Origin: Actinomycetes bacterium
Lineage (GTDB): Bacteria; Actinomycetota; Acidimicrobiia; Acidimicrobiales; Ilumatobacteraceae
Reading direction: 5' to 3'
DNA: 53,378 nt
NCBI GenBank assembly: GCA_025360105.1
Contig: JANYCT010000019.1
Location: forward strand, 1 to 53,378
The translations under genes were made by a program, and so were the position numbers. The stretch's first letter is position 1, and each line of letters begins with the position of its first letter. The notes below the pieces were generated by a model. That model was not told the DNA's origin. It did not search any database and saw only the letters and a list, made by a program, of their open reading frames with translations. Positions 24,728 through 32,595 of the stretch are shown here, in pieces.

Positions 24728-26113
24728 CTAGCGGTAACGGACTCCTTGACGTTCGAGTTCGCGTTGCACCGCTGAGACATCGACGTCGTCGAGATCGCAG
24801 TCGTCGTGAAGCGATTGCGCGGCGGCGATTCCAGCTCCTTGGCCCAGCACTGCGCAGCATGACATGTTGCGTGTTGCAGCGTGCGAGATGCGGTCGCCGC
24901 CAGATGAACGGCCCGCGACGAGCAGATTGGCGATGCCACGGGGTAGCACATTGCGATACGGCACCTGGAAGTACCTCCCGGTGGTGGGCAGAATCAACAC
25001 GCCGTACCCATCGATGAACTCGGGGTAGATCCCGATCGAGTCCTCGAAGCGAGCCTCACCGCGTACATCGGCTTCTGTCATGTCGTACACAGCGTCGATC
25101 TTGCGCGTGTCGCGAATTCCGAGCGTCATACCGAAATTGCGCAACCGGGCACCGCTACACCCGGGGGTGTACCGACGCAGGGCTTCGATCGCGTGCATCG
25201 CCTGACGGCGGCCCTCGATCTCGCCTCGGGTGAGATCATCGGGATCAGTTCCGTCGATGTCGCCGAGCTGCACCAGATTCATGTAGGTAAGTTCGCCCGA
25301 GTCGTGCATCGCACCCCACGTACCACCGATGGTAGACAGGTCGGCTGGGATGAGGCCGTCGTCGATCGCCTGGCGAAAGGGCTTGAGCAGGAAAGGCGAG
25401 AACATGGCGTCCTCCTTGCCCGTGGTCTCGATGTTCCATTCACCGCTGCCGGCCCAGTCGCGATAGGTCTGCGGGTCGGCCGCGACGCCCGCCATGAATG
25501 CCGCCTTGTCCACTCCCGCCAGATGGAACATCACCGAGGCCGCCATCATCTCCTCCCTCGGCGTGAGATGCGTCGGCGCTCCGGCGCGACAAGCGATGTC
25601 GGCGTCGCCGGTGGCATCGACGACCCGTTTGGCAAGCAGCGCCTCGCGACCGGCCTTCGATTCGGTGATGATGCCGACGACAGCATTTCCTTCCATGATC
25701 GGAGCGACGAAACTGCGATGGAGCATGGGATGAATGCCGGCCTCGACTACGAGGGCATCGGCGACCACCTTGAAACCCTCGGCGTCGAGTTCGTACGACA
25801 ACGACTGACTCTCGGGCACGGCGGCGCCCATCGCCGCAGCCCGGATCTCGAACTCGCGACCAATGCCGTCGGCCTCGACGGTCTGCTCGTGGCGGTACCA
25901 CGCCATACCCTCGACTCCGACAGTGGTGATGTTGCCGCCGAAACAGCCGAACCGTTCGACGAGGGTGACCTCCACGCCCGATCGGGCCGCGGCCAGCGCA
26001 GCAGCAAGACCCGCTGGGCCTGAGCCCACGACCAACACATCGGTCGTGTGGATTACGTCGATGTCGCGAGCCGGTTCGGTGATGGTGCCGAGAATCTGGC
26101 GGTGACGCGACAT
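24728..26113 (-). CDS. FAD-dependent oxidoreductase (FAD_oxidored family)
   Basis: A 461-residue flavoprotein. The Rossmann FAD motif is at 23-50 (DVLVVGSGPAGLAAALAAARSG), followed by VERFGCFGGN. A mid-protein ATGDADIAC motif and a C-terminal FAD loop (NLLVAGRSSGGDRISHAATR, MSCCAVLGQGAGIAA) identify the FAD_oxidored family (related to thiazole and fumarate-reductase-like flavoproteins). The substrate is unknown. Its ATG at 26113 overlaps the acuI stop (TGATG), so it is co-translated with acuI, which suggests a role in the same catabolism. No signal peptide. Confidence 0.88.
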   Translation of the reverse strand: MSRHRQILGTITEPARDIDVIHTTDVLVVGSGPAGLAAALAAARSGVEVTLVERFGCFGGNITTVGVEGMAWYRHEQTVEADGIGREFEIRAAAMGAAVPESQSLSYELDAEGFKVVADALVVEAGIHPMLHRSFVAPIMEGNAVVGIITESKAGREALLAKRVVDATGDADIACRAGAPTHLTPREEMMAASVMFHLAGVDKAAFMAGVAADPQTYRDWAGSGEWNIETTGKEDAMFSPFLLKPFRQAIDDGLIPADLSTIGGTWGAMHDSGELTYMNLVQLGDIDGTDPDDLTRGEIEGRRQAMHAIEALRRYTPGCSGARLRNFGMTLGIRDTRKIDAVYDMTEADVRGEARFEDSIGIYPEFIDGYGVLILPTTGRYFQVPYRNVLPRGIANLLVAGRSSGGDRISHAATRNMSCCAVLGQGAGIAAAQSLHDDCDLDDVDVSAVQRELERQGVRYR

Positions 26114-27132
26114 CAGCGGCTGGGGTCGACCAGCACGCGACCGCGCATCTGACCGGCAAGAATGCGATCGAGTTCGCTCGGTAAATCGGAGAGGCCGACG
26201 ACGCTCGGCTCTTCGGTATCGAGCCACGTCGGGCGCAGGTCGGTGGCGATGCGCGCCCACATCGCACGACGCGCACCGATGGGAGTCTGCACGCTGTCGA
26301 TACCGAGCAAGTTGACGCCGCGCAGGATGAACGGATGCACCGTGGTGGGAAGATCCGTACCGCCAGTGAGGCCGCTGGCCGCGACGGATGCGCCGTACCG
26401 AAGCGTCCGTAGGACATACGCCAGGGTGGTGCCGCCGACGCAGTCGACTGCGCCGGCCCAGCGCTCGCGCTCGAGCGGTCGGCCCGACTCCGGCGACGTC
26501 TCGCTGCGATCAAGCACCTCACTGGCGCCAAGCGACTGCAGCCACTCGGCCTCATCCATCTTGCCCGTGCTCGCCACGACCTCGTAGCCCTTCGCGGCGA
26601 GCATGCCCACCGCCATGGAACCCACACCGCCGGTGGCGCCGGTGACCAGCACCGGCCCGACGCCCGGCACGAGTCCGCAGCGTTCGAGAGCGGCAACCGA
26701 CAACGCCGAGGTGTACCCAGCGGTGCCGACCATCATGGCCAATCGGGCATCGAGGTCTTCGGGCATCGGCACGATCCACTCGGCTGGAATGCGCGCCAGT
26801 TCGGCAAAGCCGCCGTGGTGCGCGACCCCGATGTCGTACCCATGTGCGATGACCTTCGACCCGAGAGCAATGCCGGGGGCATTCGATTCAATGACCTCGC
26901 CGGCAAGGTCAACACCGGGCACCAACGGATCGATGCGTGCGACGCGACCCTTTTCGGTACTCGCGAGTCCGTCCTTGAAGTTGATGCCCGAGTACTCGAC
27001 CCGTACGAGCACATCGCCAATGCCGAGTTCGTCGACGCCGAGCCTGGTAATGCGGCGGGACCAACCCGATTCCGTGGGTCCGACGGCGAAGGCCCGGACG
27101 CTGCTATCGCCTGGGTCTGTGTTCGTGCTCAT
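26113..27132 (-). CDS. acuI: Acryloyl-CoA reductase / YhdH-type MDR oxidoreductase
   Basis: A 339-residue medium-chain dehydrogenase lacking zinc ligands. YSGINFKDGLASTEKGRVAR, VPGVDLAGEV, IGTAGYTSAL-type (here VGTAGYTSALSVAALERCG), the NADPH loop VTGATGGVGSMAVGMLAAKGYEVVASTG and PFILRGVNLLGIDSV follow bacterial AcuI/YhdH closely. AcuI reduces toxic acryloyl-CoA to propionyl-CoA with NADPH, a step of DMSP and 3-hydroxypropionate metabolism. The start at 27132 has AGGAGG 7 nt upstream. A dmdA-like gene lies on the other side of the adjacent regulator, supporting a DMSP context. YhdH homologues of unknown use exist, so the substrate is inferred. Confidence 0.85.
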   Translation of the reverse strand: MSTNTDPGDSSVRAFAVGPTESGWSRRITRLGVDELGIGDVLVRVEYSGINFKDGLASTEKGRVARIDPLVPGVDLAGEVIESNAPGIALGSKVIAHGYDIGVAHHGGFAELARIPAEWIVPMPEDLDARLAMMVGTAGYTSALSVAALERCGLVPGVGPVLVTGATGGVGSMAVGMLAAKGYEVVASTGKMDEAEWLQSLGASEVLDRSETSPESGRPLERERWAGAVDCVGGTTLAYVLRTLRYGASVAASGLTGGTDLPTTVHPFILRGVNLLGIDSVQTPIGARRAMWARIATDLRPTWLDTEEPSVVGLSDLPSELDRILAGQMRGRVLVDPSR

Positions 27133-27178
27133 GTTGGCCTCCTGTGTTCGTTTCGGCGTACTCGACAACTCATCGGGC

Positions 27179-28135
27179 TTATGCAACCAGACCGAGGTCG
27201 TTGATCATGTGATCTACGCGGGTCCGCCAGGCCAACGTGGCAACATCTTCCGGACGAAGTCGAGCAAGGATGGTACGAGCCGCCGCCATTCCGTCGGACA
27301 TCGTGGCGCGCTCGGCGGCCCAGATCACGTCGTGACTGCGCATCAGATCGACAGCGGCCTCCACGGGCGCTGCGAGCGCGCGTAGCGCGCTGATCTCGTA
27401 GACACAAACATTCCACGCCGCGTGTGCGCCGACGTTGGCGGCTGCGCCTGACACGACCTTGGCCCACTCGTGCTCGAACGAGATCACTGCGTGCGGATCG
27501 GCCAAGCGCGACATGACAGCCGATGTCTCGCCGAAAACGAAACCCACCTCGTGACCATCGAGATCCGTGGCGATCGCATCGAGTTCGCGACCGAGTGAGC
27601 GCGAGATGACCGACGGTTCGTAGGGCTGACGCCCACTCCGGCGGAGGTTGATCGAATGATGCCCATGCGAGCTCGGGCTCGGCCCGTTGCCCCCCGAGTC
27701 TGCGCATACCCACCTCTCGACGCCGGCGGGTACGACACGTTGGACATGCTCGAGCGGCGATCGGCGTGAGCCGTCGACCACCAAGAGCGCATGCCTGCCA
27801 GCGGGCCGCAATGAGGAGGCGAACAGCTGCAGAGCGTCGATGTCCAACGCGTGGGCAAGGCGCGCGAGCACATCAATCGTCGGGTTCGGCGCCGCTGGCA
27901 TTGACCCGCTGCCCCGGCGAGTATCGCGAGATCGCTCGAGGGCCACCACGTATGGCTGCGAGATGCGGGCACGGCGAGACAACTCGCGGGTCGACCAACC
28001 GCGTCGCAGGCGAGCGTCGACGATGGAACGCGCGAACAGGCGGGGGTCGAGTTCGACGAGGCCGTGAAGCTGGTTCGACTTGCGATCTGGATCGATGCGA
28101 TCACTATAGTGATCGCTCGTGGGATCAACCAACAT
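27179..28135 (-). CDS. XRE-family helix-turn-helix regulator
   Basis: A 318-residue protein. Residues 37-70 form an XRE-type HTH (ARLRRGWSTRELSRRARISQPYVVALERSR). The remaining 230 residues are of unknown type, partly helical, perhaps a ligand-sensing domain. It sits between acuI (46 bp downstream) and the divergent DUF2182 operon. The start is uncertain: ATGs at 28141 and 28135 both overlap the 5' end of the divergent gene, and a 20-bp palindrome lies inside codons 7-13 if 28135 is used. A CTG at 28039 just before the HTH would put the palindrome in a true intergenic region. Autoregulation through the palindrome is likely. Confidence 0.75.
   Translation of the reverse strand: MLVDPTSDHYSDRIDPDRKSNQLHGLVELDPRLFARSIVDARLRRGWSTRELSRRARISQPYVVALERSRDTRRGSGSMPAAPNPTIDVLARLAHALDIDALQLFASSLRPAGRHALLVVDGSRRSPLEHVQRVVPAGVERWVCADSGGNGPSPSSHGHHSINLRRSGRQPYEPSVISRSLGRELDAIATDLDGHEVGFVFGETSAVMSRLADPHAVISFEHEWAKVVSGAAANVGAHAAWNVCVYEISALRALAAPVEAAVDLMRSHDVIWAAERATMSDGMAAARTILARLRPEDVATLAWRTRVDHMINDLGLVA
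28097..28116. promoter_or_regulatory. 20-bp perfect palindrome, candidate operator with embedded -10
   Basis: GCGATCACTATAGTGATCGC reads identically on both strands. It contains TATAGT on each strand. On the plus strand this sits 8 nt before the DUF2182 GTG (28119), so it would serve as the -10 of a leaderless transcript, and a repressor bound to the palindrome would block it. The adjacent XRE regulator is the obvious candidate ligand. Confidence 0.75.
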
Positions 28136-28934
28136 CGCCATTGCCGAAGCCCCACGACGCCTCGCGTGGTCGCCGTGGCCCGTGTTCATCATCGGGCTAG
28201 CCGTCGGCTGGGCATTGTTGATCCGCCACCACCTCGCGGCCCAGCACACGATGCACGACGACGCAGCGAGCCTCTTCGCGATGTGGGCATTGATGAGCAC
28301 CACGATGATGGCGCCTACGGCAGTACCGGTGTTGGTCTCGCTGCGGGCCGTTCTCGGTGCAACGTCGATGCGGCCATGGTGGGCGTTTCTCATTGGCTAC
28401 CTCACTATCTGGGTCGGGTTCTCGGCCGGGGCCACAACGGCGCAGCTGTGGCTGATCCGACGCAACCTCGTGGGGCAGGACGGGTCGAGTACGTCATTGG
28501 CTCTCAGCGCGGCCTTGCTTGCCACCGCTGGCACCTACCAATTCACCTCACTGAAACGACGTTGCCTCACCGAGTGCGTCAGCCCGATGACCTTCTTCCT
28601 GAAGTTCTGGCGCGGGGGCGTCCGCGGCGGGGCTCGCATGGGTGCGCGCCATGGCCTGTCGTGCCTCGGTTGCTGTTGGGCCCTGATGCTGCTGGCTTTC
28701 GTCGGCGGCGTGGCCAACATCTGGTTCATGGTGCTGTCCGCAGCGGTCATGACCATCGAAAAGCTGCCAACGCTGAGCCGCTTCGTCAGCGTTCCACTCG
28801 GCGTTGGGCTTCTTGCCGCGAGTCTCGTCGTCGGGGTGTTCGCAATGACCAGCAGCGGCACCGACCATTCGCATTACATGCATCACACGATGTCTGCATC
28901 ACACGATGTCGATCGGAGGAAAGGAATCACATGA
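28119..28934 (+). CDS. DUF2182 predicted metal-binding integral membrane protein
   Basis: A 271-residue protein with about six membrane helices. The family motif AMWALMSTTMMAP (54-66) is present, as are the cysteine motifs RRCLTEC (about 149-155) and GLSCLGCCWALM (about 183-194). A His/Met-rich C-terminal tail HSHYMHHTMSASH (250-262) adds further soft-metal ligand candidates, suggestive of copper. Biochemical function of DUF2182 is not established to my knowledge. The GTG at 28119 has no ribosome binding site and follows the palindromic promoter directly, suggesting a leaderless message. Its stop overlaps the DUF1326 start (ATGA). DUF2182 and DUF1326 genes are commonly adjacent. Confidence 0.85.
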   Translation: MGSTNIAIAEAPRRLAWSPWPVFIIGLAVGWALLIRHHLAAQHTMHDDAASLFAMWALMSTTMMAPTAVPVLVSLRAVLGATSMRPWWAFLIGYLTIWVGFSAGATTAQLWLIRRNLVGQDGSSTSLALSAALLATAGTYQFTSLKRRCLTECVSPMTFFLKFWRGGVRGGARMGARHGLSCLGCCWALMLLAFVGGVANIWFMVLSAAVMTIEKLPTLSRFVSVPLGVGLLAASLVVGVFAMTSSGTDHSHYMHHTMSASHDVDRRKGIT

Positions 28935-29539
28935 ACGCATGGGTCCTCGAGGGTGAACTCATCCTCAACTGCAACTGCACGGTGTTTTGCCCGTGCGTGA
29001 TCTCACTCGGCAAGCACCCCCCGACCGAGGGGTACTGCCAGGCATGGGCGGGGGTACGCATCGACTCCGGTCGATCGGGCGACATCGACTTGTCCGGACT
29101 GAACGTGGCCATGTTGCTCGACATCCCCGGCAAGATGGAGCGCGGCAACTGGACCCTCGCGCTCTGGATCGACGATCGCGCAACCGACGAGCAGTTCGAA
29201 CAGCTCGAGACAATTTTCAGGGGCACATCTCGCGGTACCACCGGTTTGTTCAAGCTGCTCGTCGGCGAGTACCTCGGTGCCGAACGTGCCCCGATCTCGT
29301 TCGTCACCGATGGCGAAACCCGTACGTTGTCCGTCGGCAAATTCATTCAAGGCGCCGTGGCCCCCATCGGCGGTGCACGCGCCGGCGAGGACGTGAGCGT
29401 GGTGAACACCCAGTATTGGATGGGCCCAGAAGTGATCGTCGCCGCAGCGAGCTTGGGTCGGGTGCGTGCATTCGGCCGGGTCTGGAACTTCGAGGGACGA
29501 AGCGCCGAGATCTGCAGCATCCGCTGGGAAGGCCCATGA
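28931..29539 (+). CDS. DUF1326 domain protein (Cys-rich)
   Basis: A 202-residue soluble protein. The N-terminus MNAWVLEGELILNCNCTVFCPC carries the DUF1326 hallmark C-x-C-x3-C-x-C (C14, C16, C20, C22), a likely metal site. The rest is a single alpha/beta domain with LFKLLVGEYLGAERAPI and a terminal RVWNFEGRSAEICSIRW. Function unknown; the partnership with DUF2182 suggests a metal chaperone/membrane pair. A strong GGAGG precedes the ATG at 28931. Its stop overlaps the next start (ATGA), so it is translationally tied to dmdA. Confidence 0.88.
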   Translation: MNAWVLEGELILNCNCTVFCPCVISLGKHPPTEGYCQAWAGVRIDSGRSGDIDLSGLNVAMLLDIPGKMERGNWTLALWIDDRATDEQFEQLETIFRGTSRGTTGLFKLLVGEYLGAERAPISFVTDGETRTLSVGKFIQGAVAPIGGARAGEDVSVVNTQYWMGPEVIVAAASLGRVRAFGRVWNFEGRSAEICSIRWEGP

Positions 29540-30684
29540 CACTGCCGACCGACGCGTTCGCGTTCGCCCCCGGTCTCGCGCTCACCCGCCGGCTCCGTTC
29601 AACTCCGTTCACCAGCCGGGTCGAGGCCGCAGGGGTTCGTTCATACACGGTGTACAACCACATGCTGCTCCCCACGCATTTCCGTGGACTCGAGCAGGAC
29701 TACCACCATCTCCGTCGCGCAGTGCAGGTATGGGATGTGTCGTGCGAACGCCAGGTCGAACTGGCCGGACCCGACGCCGCCCGGCTCGCGCAACTCCTCA
29801 CGGTGCGCGACCTGCGCACATTTGCCGTGGGCCGTTGCGGGTATGCCCCCGTGGTGGACAATGACGGCTTGCTGATCAATGACCCGGTGGTGCTCCGCCT
29901 GGCAAACGATCGCTTCTGGTTCTCGGTGTCGGACTCTGATGTCGTGCTCTGGGCGGGCGGCCTCGCCGCAGGACTCGGCCTCGACGTGACCGTGCACGAG
30001 CCCGATGTATGGCCGCTGGCGGTGCAGGGTCCGCTCGCCGAGGAGGTGGTCGCAGCGGTATTCGGCGAGCAGGCACGCGAGATCCGCTTCTTCCGGTTCG
30101 CGCCACTACCGTTCCGCAACCATCAACTCGTGGTGGCCCGAAGTGGGTGGAGCGCACAAGGTGGCTTCGAGATCTACGTCGACGACGCAGCACTCGGTGG
30201 CGAACTATACGACGCGCTGATGGGTGCCGGAGCTCGATACGACATCGGTCCCGGATGCCCGAACCTCATTGAACGTATCGAGGCAGGTTTGCTCACTTAC
30301 GGAACCGACGTGACCCGCGCCGACACAGCATTAGAGGCCGGGCTCGACCGCTATTGCTCGCTGGATGCACCGATTGCGGCGCTCGGCATCGAGGCGCTGC
30401 GTCGCCAAGCAACCGCTGGTGTTTCTCGCAGGATCAGCGGTTTGATAATCGATGGCGACGCGGTTACCCCACCTCGCGATCCGTGGCCTGCGCACGCCGA
30501 AGGTTCCACCGCCGGCCAGATCACCTCGGCAGCGTGGTCTCCACGACTCGCCACGAACGTAGCCATTGGGATGCTCGCCATCGAGCATGTCGTCCCCGGT
30601 ACTGCACTGACCGTGGAAACCACGGCTGGCACCCGCCGGGGCACCGCGGTTGAGATGCCGTTTCCGGGTGCCTCGCAACGATGA
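29536..30684 (+). CDS. dmdA: DMSP demethylase-like GcvT-family protein
   Basis: A 382-residue member of the glycine-cleavage T-protein/aminomethyltransferase superfamily. The N-terminus (RRLRSTPFTSRVEAAG, then VRSYTVYNHMLLPTHF), VQVWDVSCERQVELAGPDAARL and FWFSVSDSDVVLWAGGL match DmdA closely and are not found in true GcvT. ARSGWSAQGGFEIYVDD and GCPNLIERIEAGLLTYGTD are the tetrahydrofolate-side motifs. DmdA transfers a methyl group from DMSP to tetrahydrofolate, giving methylmercaptopropionate. Non-DMSP DmdA-like paralogues exist, so phylogeny would be needed. It is the third gene of a tight operon after DUF2182 and DUF1326 (ATGA overlap), close to acuI, and a strong inverted repeat ends the operon. 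Confidence 0.8.
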   Translation: MTLPTDAFAFAPGLALTRRLRSTPFTSRVEAAGVRSYTVYNHMLLPTHFRGLEQDYHHLRRAVQVWDVSCERQVELAGPDAARLAQLLTVRDLRTFAVGRCGYAPVVDNDGLLINDPVVLRLANDRFWFSVSDSDVVLWAGGLAAGLGLDVTVHEPDVWPLAVQGPLAEEVVAAVFGEQAREIRFFRFAPLPFRNHQLVVARSGWSAQGGFEIYVDDAALGGELYDALMGAGARYDIGPGCPNLIERIEAGLLTYGTDVTRADTALEAGLDRYCSLDAPIAALGIEALRRQATAGVSRRISGLIIDGDAVTPPRDPWPAHAEGSTAGQITSAAWSPRLATNVAIGMLAIEHVVPGTALTVETTAGTRRGTAVEMPFPGASQR

Positions 30685-30700
30685 AACAGTGATACCGGCT

Positions 30701-30739
30701 ACCAGCTTCAGACACCAGCTTCAGACACCAGCTTCAGCG
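30701..30739. repeat. 13-bp tandem repeat, nearly three copies
   Basis: The unit ACCAGCTTCAGAC occurs at 30701-30713 and 30714-30726, followed by ACCAGCTTCAGCG at 30727-30739. It lies between the dmdA stop and the terminator stem. It looks like replication slippage; no function is evident. Confidence 0.85.
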
Positions 30740-30780
30740 CGTGGCTGGGGTGACGAATGATGCCGTCTCCCCAGCCACGC
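30739..30780. terminator. Bidirectional terminator between dmdA and recA
   Basis: GCGTGGCTGGGG (30739-30750) pairs perfectly with CCCCAGCCACGC (30769-30780). GACG/CGTC inside extends the stem after one T-T mismatch. There is no U-tract on either side, as is common in actinobacteria. It lies between two convergent genes and can serve both. Confidence 0.85.
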
Positions 30781-30799
30781 CGACTGTGAACACAAACGG

Positions 30800-31843
30800 T
30801 TACGACTCGAGCGAGATCGGCTCATCGTCTTGGGCGCCGAACGTGTCGATGTCGGTGGTCAGGCCCGCCTGAGTACGAACCTTCTCGGAGATCTCGACCA
30901 TGAGCTGCGGATTGAGCTGCAAGTAGTTCTTGGCGTTTTCGCGACCCTGACCGAGCTGCTCGCCCTCGTAGGTGAACCAGGCGCCCGACTTCTTGATGAT
31001 GGACATCTCGACGCCGAGATCGAGTAGACCACCTTCGCGGCTGATGCCCTTGCCGTACATGATGTCGAACTCGGCCTGACGGAACGGCGGCGCAACCTTG
31101 TTCTTGACGACCTTCACGCGTGTACGTGAACCAACCACCTCGGCACCGTCTTTGATGCTCTCGATGCGACGGATGTCGAGGCGTACCGACGAGTAGAACT
31201 TGAGTGCACGACCGCCGGGGGTGGTCTCGGGCGAACCGAACATCACACCGATCTTTTCGCGCAACTGGTTGATGAAGATGGCCACGGTGTTGGTCTTGTT
31301 CAGGTTGCCGGTGAGCTTGCGGAGTGCCTGACTCATCAGCCGAGCCTGCAACCCCACGTGCGTGTCGCCCATTTCACCTTCGATCTCGGCGCGAGGCGTG
31401 AGCGCCGCGACGGAGTCGATGACGACAACATCGAGCGCACCCGAACGCACAAGCATGTCGACGATCTCGAGTGCCTGCTCACCGGTGTCGGGCTGCGAGA
31501 TGAGCAGCTGGTCGATGTCGACACCAATGGCACGGGCATAGATGGGGTCCATGGCGTGCTCGGCGTCGACGTAGGCACAGATGCCGCCGTTGCGTTGCGC
31601 CTCGGCCACCACGTGCATGGCGAGCGTGGACTTACCCGAGGACTCAGGTCCGAAGATCTCGACGACGCGACCGCGGGGAAGACCGCCAATGCCGAGGGCG
31701 AGGTCGAGCGCAAGTGCACCCGTGGACACGGTGTCGATACCCAACGAAGTCTTTTCGCCCATCCGCATGATGGACCCTTTGCCGAACTGCTTGTCGATCG
31801 ATGCCAGCGCCATCTCGAGCGCCTTCTCACGTTCCATCGCCAT
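30800..31843 (-). CDS. recA: Recombinase RecA
   Basis: A 347-residue RecA: Walker [10 protein letters not shown] (65-73), VVIDSVAAL Walker B, the L2-region [24 protein letters not shown], and an acidic C-terminus. It catalyses strand exchange and activates LexA self-cleavage. There is no intein. The ATG at 31843 has AGGAGA 6 nt upstream. The leader of about 195 nt contains a tandem repeat; the promoter at 32070-32042 has a LexA-like box. The usual downstream partner recX is absent; instead the gene ends facing the dmdA operon. Confidence 0.98.
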   Translation of the reverse strand: MAMEREKALEMALASIDKQFGKGSIMRMGEKTSLGIDTVSTGALALDLALGIGGLPRGRVVEIFGPESSGKSTLAMHVVAEAQRNGGICAYVDAEHAMDPIYARAIGVDIDQLLISQPDTGEQALEIVDMLVRSGALDVVVIDSVAALTPRAEIEGEMGDTHVGLQARLMSQALRKLTGNLNKTNTVAIFINQLREKIGVMFGSPETTPGGRALKFYSSVRLDIRRIESIKDGAEVVGSRTRVKVVKNKVAPPFRQAEFDIMYGKGISREGGLLDLGVEMSIIKKSGAWFTYEGEQLGQGRENAKNYLQLNPQLMVEISEKVRTQAGLTTDIDTFGAQDDEPISLES

Positions 31844-31868
31844 GATTGTCTCCTGATCTTTCTCTGTC

Positions 31869-31901
31869 TCAGTTATGTCTGAGTTATGTCTCAGATATGT
31901 A
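31869..31901. repeat. 11-bp tandem repeat in the recA leader (three copies)
   Basis: Three successive 11-bp units, tcagttatgtc (31869-31879), tgagttatgtc (31880-31890) and tcagatatgta (31891-31901), end about 25 nt upstream of the recA ATG. They are AT-rich against a GC-rich background. The one-turn period suggests a protein-binding array or a leader RNA element. Confidence 0.75.
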
Positions 31902-32041
31902 CTTGTCTGCAGTAACCCACGCTGGGGGCTGACTTGCACAGCCCCGATTCGCTGAATGGCACCATATGAAAAGGGTGTGACACTCTCGATCTCGGTTCCG
32001 GTCGGAGCGCTTTAAGGGCACTGCGACCTACGAACGACATC

Positions 32042-32070
32042 ACTGTAACTTCGTACAAGCGTTCGATCAA
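32042..32070 (-). promoter_or_regulatory. Predicted recA promoter with LexA-like box in the spacer
   Basis: Minus-strand TTGATC (32070-32065) and TACAGT (32047-32042), 17 bp apart. The spacer holds GAAC-gctt-GTAC (32064-32053), an SOS box with one mismatch, the same variant found twice in the lexA array. The -35 overlaps the stop codon of the upstream DUF983 gene. Confidence 0.65.
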
Positions 32071-32498
32071 GCATTCAGGTCAAGAATGTCACGGACACGA
32101 TCGTCGGCCGCGTCAAGCGCGGCCTGAGACGGTGGGTCCATGAACAACTCGACGGCAAACCAGATGGTGAAACTGAACGGATATAGCACGATCGGGAGCA
32201 ACAGCGCGACAACGCCCAACACTGCAATGAGCAGTCCGGTGTCGACATTCGGATAGGTGCTCGCGATGGGTATCGCTGCCGCCACGATCAACGCGCCGAG
32301 GGTCACCATTACATTCACGGTGGCCGCTCCGAGCTCAAAACCTTCACCATCGCGCTGGACCGCCAACCCACAATGCCGACACGAGTCGTAGCGACGGAAC
32401 CAGTCGCGCAGAAAACCCGGTCGATTGCCACACCACGCGCACTGCAGCAATGCTGCTCGACGAAGCATCGTGGCGAACTGCGGACGAGACGGTGGCAC
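32067..32498 (-). CDS. DUF983 family small membrane protein
   Basis: A 143-residue protein. The N-terminal soluble part has two CxxC pairs (CAWCG and CRHCG, about residues 20 and 42), a zinc-ribbon-like arrangement. A pair of membrane helices follows (about 60-80 and 88-112), with SFTIWFAVELFMDPP near the end, as in DUF983 proteins. Function unknown. The start is probably GTG at 32498, with TACGCT 6 nt upstream suggesting a leaderless transcript; an ATG at 32468 is an alternative. Its stop region contains the recA promoter. Confidence 0.7.
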   Translation of the reverse strand: MPPSRPQFATMLRRAALLQCAWCGNRPGFLRDWFRRYDSCRHCGLAVQRDGEGFELGAATVNVMVTLGALIVAAAIPIASTYPNVDTGLLIAVLGVVALLLPIVLYPFSFTIWFAVELFMDPPSQAALDAADDRVRDILDLNA

Positions 32499-32595
32499 AC
32501 GTTCAGCGTAGCGATCGAGCCTCAGCGATCGGATCGACATCGAACGGCAATCAACCGCTGTACAGAATGGGGTCCAAAGGTGCGAAGATGACCGG

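Noticed and set aside
28144-28393. Longer N-terminus for the XRE regulator
   Set aside because: It would read antisense through the first third of the well-supported DUF2182 gene and shows no protein features.
30800-31843. RecA intein
   Set aside because: The protein is a continuous 347 residues with no intervening domain.
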